Source: Nitrospira sp. (lineage in GTDB: Bacteria > Nitrospirota > Nitrospiria > Nitrospirales > Nitrospiraceae). From it: DNA of 9,288 nt. The notes beneath the pieces were generated by a model. It was not told the origin of the DNA. It did no database searches and saw only the letters and a program-made list of their open reading frames with translations. Location: NCBI GenBank assembly GCA_005116795.1, contig SWDL01000002.1, positions 1-9,288 on the forward strand, given 5' to 3'. Below are positions 7,141-9,288 of the stretch, piece by piece; the stretch's first letter is position 1; each line of letters opens with the position of its first letter. A program made the position numbers and the translations under genes.

Positions 7141-7649
7141 GGATGGCCAAGGGGCGGATGGCGCTGCTGGCGCTGGTGGCGGTCGGGACGATCGTGCTGG
7201 ATCAGATCGCCAAGAGCTATATCGTCGACCGCATGCGCCTGCATGAGTCGATCCAGGTGATTCCTGATTTCTTCAGCATCACCTACATCCGCAACCCGGG
7301 CGCCGCATTCGGGCTGCTGGCCTCGAGCAGTGCGGGGTTTCGCATGCTGTTCTTTGCGCTCACGTCCGTGGGGGCCTTGATCCTCCTGAGCGTGATTCTC
7401 TTCCGGCTGCCGAAAAACGACTGGCTGGGGCAGTTCAGCATCGCGGCCATTCTCGGCGGCGCCGTCGGGAATCTGCTGGATCGGCTGCGCCTGGGCGAGG
7501 TCGTCGACTTCCTGGATTTCTATATGAAGGGCTACCATTGGCCGGCCTTCAACGTGGCCGACTCCGCCATCAGCGTCGGCGTCTTCTTCCTCGTCCTCCA
7601 CTTCGCCTTCGAGAAACAAGAAGCCGGCCCCGCGACCGAACAGTCTTAG
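7137..7649 (+). CDS. lspA: lipoprotein signal peptidase (signal peptidase II)
   Basis: LspA is an inner-membrane aspartyl protease that removes the signal peptide from diacylglyceryl-modified prolipoproteins. The 170 residues are normal length. Four membrane segments are visible, at roughly residues 8-27, 68-90, 98-115 and 138-157. Conserved motifs are present: VLDQIAK (20-26), RNPGAAFG (52-59), NLLDRLRLGEVVDFLDF (112-128) with catalytic D124, and FNVADSAI (138-145) with catalytic D142. The start is taken as GTG 7137, because GGAGG (7125-7129) is seven bases upstream; an in-frame ATG at 7143 would put that site 13 bases away. The GTG overlaps the ileS TGA (GTGA), which implies translational coupling. 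This is the last gene of the co-directional block; no T-rich terminator follows. Confidence 0.97.
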   Translation: MRMAKGRMALLALVAVGTIVLDQIAKSYIVDRMRLHESIQVIPDFFSITYIRNPGAAFGLLASSSAGFRMLFFALTSVGALILLSVILFRLPKNDWLGQFSIAAILGGAVGNLLDRLRLGEVVDFLDFYMKGYHWPAFNVADSAISVGVFFLVLHFAFEKQEAGPATEQS

Positions 7650-8012
7650 GGAACTAGCCTTCGGCTGACGACGGGCGGTCCCTCCGGCGTCGCCCTGATG
7701 CGTGAGGCTCTCTCGGCTCATCTCGATCGTCGAATCGGCCGCCGCGCCTCTGAAGCCGCACCGGAGTGCGATGCCGGCGCGTCGGCACCGAGTTCAGCTT
7801 GCAGGACACCCGCTCTCCGCCAGGGCACTGGCCTCCGGGCCCATCCCGCCCAGCCTCGGCGTGGTTTGGTCCAATTATGCATCGGATTCAGGGGGGATTC
7901 CTCTTTGTTTGGACGGAGGTCCAGACGGTGCGCTGGGACTAGGGAGAGCCTTTTGGAGCCATAACGAAACGATGCGGTCGGCGTACCACTCCGACAAACG
8001 CCGTGGAGAGCG

Positions 8013-8058
8013 TTGACAAAGGATTGCAGAACCGAAAGAATGCCGCCGATCGTATAAT
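8013..8058 (+). promoter_or_regulatory. promoter-like boxes (perfect TTGACA and perfect TATAAT, not canonically spaced)
   Basis: TTGACA (8013-8018) and TATAAT (8053-8058) are both perfect, but 34 bp apart, twice the usual spacing. TTGACA could instead work with AAGAAT (8036-8041) at 17 bp, a four-of-six match. TATAAT has no good -35 partner at 16-18 bp. No gene starts within 350 bases downstream on this strand, so any transcript would be non-coding or run into 8415. Confidence 0.3.
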
Positions 8059-8067
8059 GCAGATCAT

Positions 8068-8095
8068 GAAATAGGTTCCTGACACCTTTATTTTC
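8068..8095. repeat. AT-rich imperfect inverted repeat
   Basis: GAAATAGGT (8068-8076) and ACCTTTATTTTC (8084-8095) are imperfect inverted arms around TCCTGAC; the innermost AGGT/ACCT pairs exactly. On the minus strand the core reads GGTGTCAGGAACC. I recall similar motifs scattered near Y1/REP-associated transposase genes in many genomes, but no such transposase is in this window. It could equally be a remnant or a small transcript hairpin. Confidence 0.4.
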
Positions 8096-8109
8096 TCCAT
8101 TATTTTCTC
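8088..8109 (+). repeat. 10-bp direct repeat, period 12
   Basis: TTATTTTCTC occurs at 8088-8097 and again at 8100-8109, separated by CA. It overlaps the right arm of the inverted repeat just before and ends 14 bases before the GTGGCC tandem repeats. It could be a small duplication at an old insertion boundary or simple slippage. Confidence 0.55.
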
Positions 8110-8123
8110 TCCCTCTCGAAATA

Positions 8124-8218
8124 GTGGCCGGCTGCACATCGGAATCAGTGGCCGCGTTCCGTCGGAAGGGGTGGCCGACTTGCGTCGGAATCAGTGCCAG
8201 CTTGGCTCGGAATACGCA
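8124..8218. repeat. four tandem imperfect repeats, IS21-like element end without its genes
   Basis: Four units follow each other directly: 8124-8147 (24 bp), 8148-8170 (23 bp), 8171-8193 (23 bp) and 8194-8218 (25 bp). Each starts GTGGCC (GTGCCA in the fourth) and has TCGGAA near its end; three continue with TCA or TACGCA. IS21-family elements carry multiple short repeats at their termini, and this GTGGCC...TCGGAAT style matches what I recall of such ends. No istA or istB sequence is visible on either side, so this would be a solo end or a degraded copy. The repeat structure is seen directly; the family assignment is inference. Confidence 0.6.
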
Positions 8219-8225
8219 CCCCGAA

Positions 8226-8243
8226 CCTCCGCGATTCGCGAGG
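8226..8243. repeat. 8-bp inverted repeat (small hairpin)
   Basis: CCT (8226-8228) and CGCGA (8230-8234) pair with TCGCG (8236-8240) and AGG (8241-8243), with one unpaired base at 8229 and T8235 at the centre. It begins eight bases after the tandem repeats end. It may be part of the same decayed element end. No T-run follows. Confidence 0.4.
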
Positions 8244-8379
8244 CAGCACAAGCCCTGTCACACGCTTATGCTAACGGGGTTTACCAGGGATCCCGTCAGC
8301 CAGGGATTACAAACGACTACCGGTACATTCTCATTCTCCTTTACGCAAAGAAGGCTGCATCAGCTTCATCACCGAACAT

Positions 8380-8408
8380 TTGCAAACCCATCATCTTGCG
8401 CATATGCT
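8380..8408 (+). promoter_or_regulatory. weak promoter candidate for the 8415 gene
   Basis: TTGCAA (8380-8385) and TATGCT (8403-8408) are 17 bp apart and each match the sigma70 consensus at four of six positions. Transcription would start near 8415, right at the candidate ATG, which would make the message leaderless. This would account for the missing Shine-Dalgarno, but the match is weak and could be chance. Confidence 0.25.
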
Positions 8409-8414
8409 ACCCGT

Positions 8415-8942
8415 ATGGCGAACGGAGGACAATCGACTTTGGCCAAGGCACGCATTTCAAAGAGCTATCAGTCCTGGTCTATGCTAGTGGATGAACAGGA
8501 ACTCCGTCGCATTTGTGACGAGATGGAAACTTCTTTTAAGAAAATCAACCCAACTCCATGCCTTACTTTTCAAGTGCTACTTTCTGACAGCTTGACCTAT
8601 AGCCCCAAGTCCATAGATGAACTACTTAAGGAAGAGAATTCGAGGAACAGAGCGATCACTGGCATCGAGATCACTGGTGGGGCTGTGGAGGCGCGCATCA
8701 GTGTTCGCATCGGGCTGGAAGCCCATGGGGGAAGCAGTGTTACAGTAGAAGGCGATGATAGGCAATGGGTTTATGTCACATTGTCCGCAATGGAGGACCG
8801 TATCAAGAGGTTAAGACAATGGCACCCCAAGAGCCGCGTGTGGGGGACTGGGGCTTTCATTGGGGGACTTGCTTGTCTGATCTGGGTGATGTTTCAAGCA
8901 ACCGAGAAGTATCCTGCACAGTTGCTGGCCACTGCTCCCTAA
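8415..8942 (+). CDS. unrecognised protein with one C-terminal membrane segment
   Basis: I do not recognise this family. From ATG 8415 the product is 175 residues. The N-terminal ~140 residues look like a soluble alpha/beta domain: a helical stretch around VDEQELRRICDEMETSFKKI, then strand-like segments (CLTFQVLLSDSL; ISVRIGLEA; QWVYVTLSA) and a basic stretch, RIKRLRQWHPKSR. A hydrophobic segment, about residues 142-160 (VWGTGAFIGGLACLIWVMF), follows, then a 15-residue tail. This suggests a cytosolic domain anchored by its C-terminus. The frame is open back to 8124, but that part covers the tandem repeats and looks non-coding. The start is uncertain: neither ATG 8415 nor in-frame ATG 8481 has a good Shine-Dalgarno. 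Base composition is uneven and locally AT-rich (22 of 60 G+C at 8521-8580), unlike the housekeeping genes. It lies between IS-like repeats and a transposase, suggesting acquired or relic status. Confidence 0.6.
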   Translation: MANGGQSTLAKARISKSYQSWSMLVDEQELRRICDEMETSFKKINPTPCLTFQVLLSDSLTYSPKSIDELLKEENSRNRAITGIEITGGAVEARISVRIGLEAHGGSSVTVEGDDRQWVYVTLSAMEDRIKRLRQWHPKSRVWGTGAFIGGLACLIWVMFQATEKYPAQLLATAP

Positions 8943-8959
8943 GGCAACCAAACTCTCAC

Positions 8960-9000
8960 AGGGCTTGGATTGCTAGTGCTTAATTGCGTAAGTTCACGAT
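8960..9000. mobile_element. approximate right-hand boundary of the IS630-type element
   Basis: IS630 elements usually end within a few bases to tens of bases of the transposase stop and are flanked by a duplicated TA. The stop is at 8980-8982; TA dinucleotides at 8974-8975 (in gctagtg) and 8981-8982 (in cttaatt) are possible junctions. The terminal inverted repeat cannot be confirmed without the other end, so the limits given are a bracket, not a measured boundary. Confidence 0.3.
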
Positions 9001-9288
9001 AGTATTTCTGAGTTGAGAGCCTTTGACTTCTCTCTTGCGCCAGACAAACGGTTTGGCTGTTGGTCCATAGGCGACCACAAACGCTTCGATGGCCTGGCGC
9101 AATTCCTCGATGGTTCGAAAGGTGGCACCCTTGAGCGCCTTTCGCGCCAGGATCCCAAACCAGATTTCCACCTGGTTGAGCCAACTGGCCGACGTCGGTG
9201 TGAAATGGAACACGACATTCGGGTGTGCCGCCAACCACGGATCATTCCTTTTGTGAATGCAATAATTGTCCAGGATCACGTGAATGTC
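8980..9288 (-). CDS. IS630-family transposase, C-terminal part (5' end outside window)
   Basis: The gene runs off the right edge; 102 residues plus the TAA (complement of 8980-8982) are visible. It is the end of a DDE-type transposase that moves the element by cut-and-paste into TA targets. The fragment opens DIHVILDNYCIHK, where the Asp before Asn-Tyr is the second catalytic residue of the DDE_3 fold. TPTSASWLNQVEIWFGIL carries the third catalytic acid (Glu), 33 residues later, which is the IS630/Tc1-like spacing. A helical segment and a C-terminal WRKREVKGSQLRN follow, typical of the family. Whether the full element is intact cannot be judged, because the N-terminus and far inverted repeat are outside. 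The near end of the element should lie close to the stop codon, around 8970-8990. The frame is uninterrupted where visible. Confidence 0.93.
   Translation of the reverse strand, partial: DIHVILDNYCIHKRNDPWLAAHPNVVFHFTPTSASWLNQVEIWFGILARKALKGATFRTIEELRQAIEAFVVAYGPTAKPFVWRKREVKGSQLRNTIVNLRN

Larger units (their letters stand above)
7650..8123. other. 474-base stretch without a convincing gene
   Basis: No reading frame on either strand resembles a protein I recognise; open frames here look like by-products of high GC. Right after lspA there are two small hairpin candidates, AGCC-TTC-GGCT (7656-7666) and GGGCG (7673-7677) with CGCCC (7691-7695), neither followed by a T-run, so neither is a standard terminator. 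From about 8000 the sequence becomes more AT-rich and carries the promoter-like boxes and repeats listed separately. It may be decayed DNA between the conserved block and the mobile-element remnants. Confidence 0.5.

Noticed and set aside
7698..8016. Two overlapping plus-strand frames (88 and 104 codons) after lspA
   Set aside because: No Shine-Dalgarno, no recognisable domain, and compositionally unlike the neighbouring genes' products; treated as chance frames.
8124..8218. CRISPR array
   Set aside because: The repeat units are imperfect, directly adjacent with no constant repeat/variable spacer alternation, and no cas genes are present; the pattern fits transposon end repeats better.
7718..8251. 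177-codon minus-strand frame in the gap after lspA
   Set aside because: The predicted protein is Arg/Pro/Ala-rich with no recognised motif and crosses the inverted repeat and the tandem IS-like repeats, so it is not a credible gene.
8124..8414. N-terminal extension of the 8415 gene starting at GTG 8124
   Set aside because: The extension would translate the tandem repeats and hairpin, and contains no protein-like pattern; the protein-like region begins near 8415.

Overview
The window reads as a GC-rich bacterial chromosome segment. It holds a co-directional run of housekeeping genes (1-7649, all on +) followed by a gene-poor, mobile-element-rich tail (7650-9288). The gene order ispE-prs-rplY-pth-ychF-ileS-lspA and the protein sequences recall Nitrospirota (Nitrospira-like bacteria). 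That assignment is from memory of gene order and protein style, not from a search.

Housekeeping block. The window opens inside ispE (isoprenoid precursor synthesis). A good sigma70-like promoter (527-555) precedes prs (PRPP synthetase). A 147-base gap with possible RNA structure leads to rplY (ribosomal protein L25/Ctc). pth (peptidyl-tRNA hydrolase) starts on a TTG two bases after the rplY stop. ychF (translation-associated ATPase) follows behind a small cluster of CTTCACG heptamers. ileS (isoleucyl-tRNA synthetase) comes next and overlaps lspA (lipoprotein signal peptidase) by four bases. Most of these genes serve translation: 5S rRNA binding, peptidyl-tRNA recycling, ribosome-associated ATPase, and Ile-tRNA charging. 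PRPP, isoprenoid and lipoprotein functions lie at the edges.

Tail. From 7650 to 8414 I find no convincing gene. This stretch holds promoter-like boxes, an AT-rich imperfect inverted repeat with a 10-bp direct repeat, four tandem imperfect copies of a 23-25 bp GTGGCC...TCGGAA unit resembling the multiple terminal repeats of IS21-type elements, and a short hairpin. A possible orphan gene (8415-8942) encodes an unrecognised protein with one C-terminal membrane segment. The window ends in the C-terminal part of an IS630-family transposase on the minus strand.

I see no complete novel system here. The items most worth a second look are a sharp composition drop inside ileS that matches its anticodon-binding domain, the solo IS21-like end repeats, the orphan membrane protein between mobile-element remnants, and the possible structured leader of rplY.
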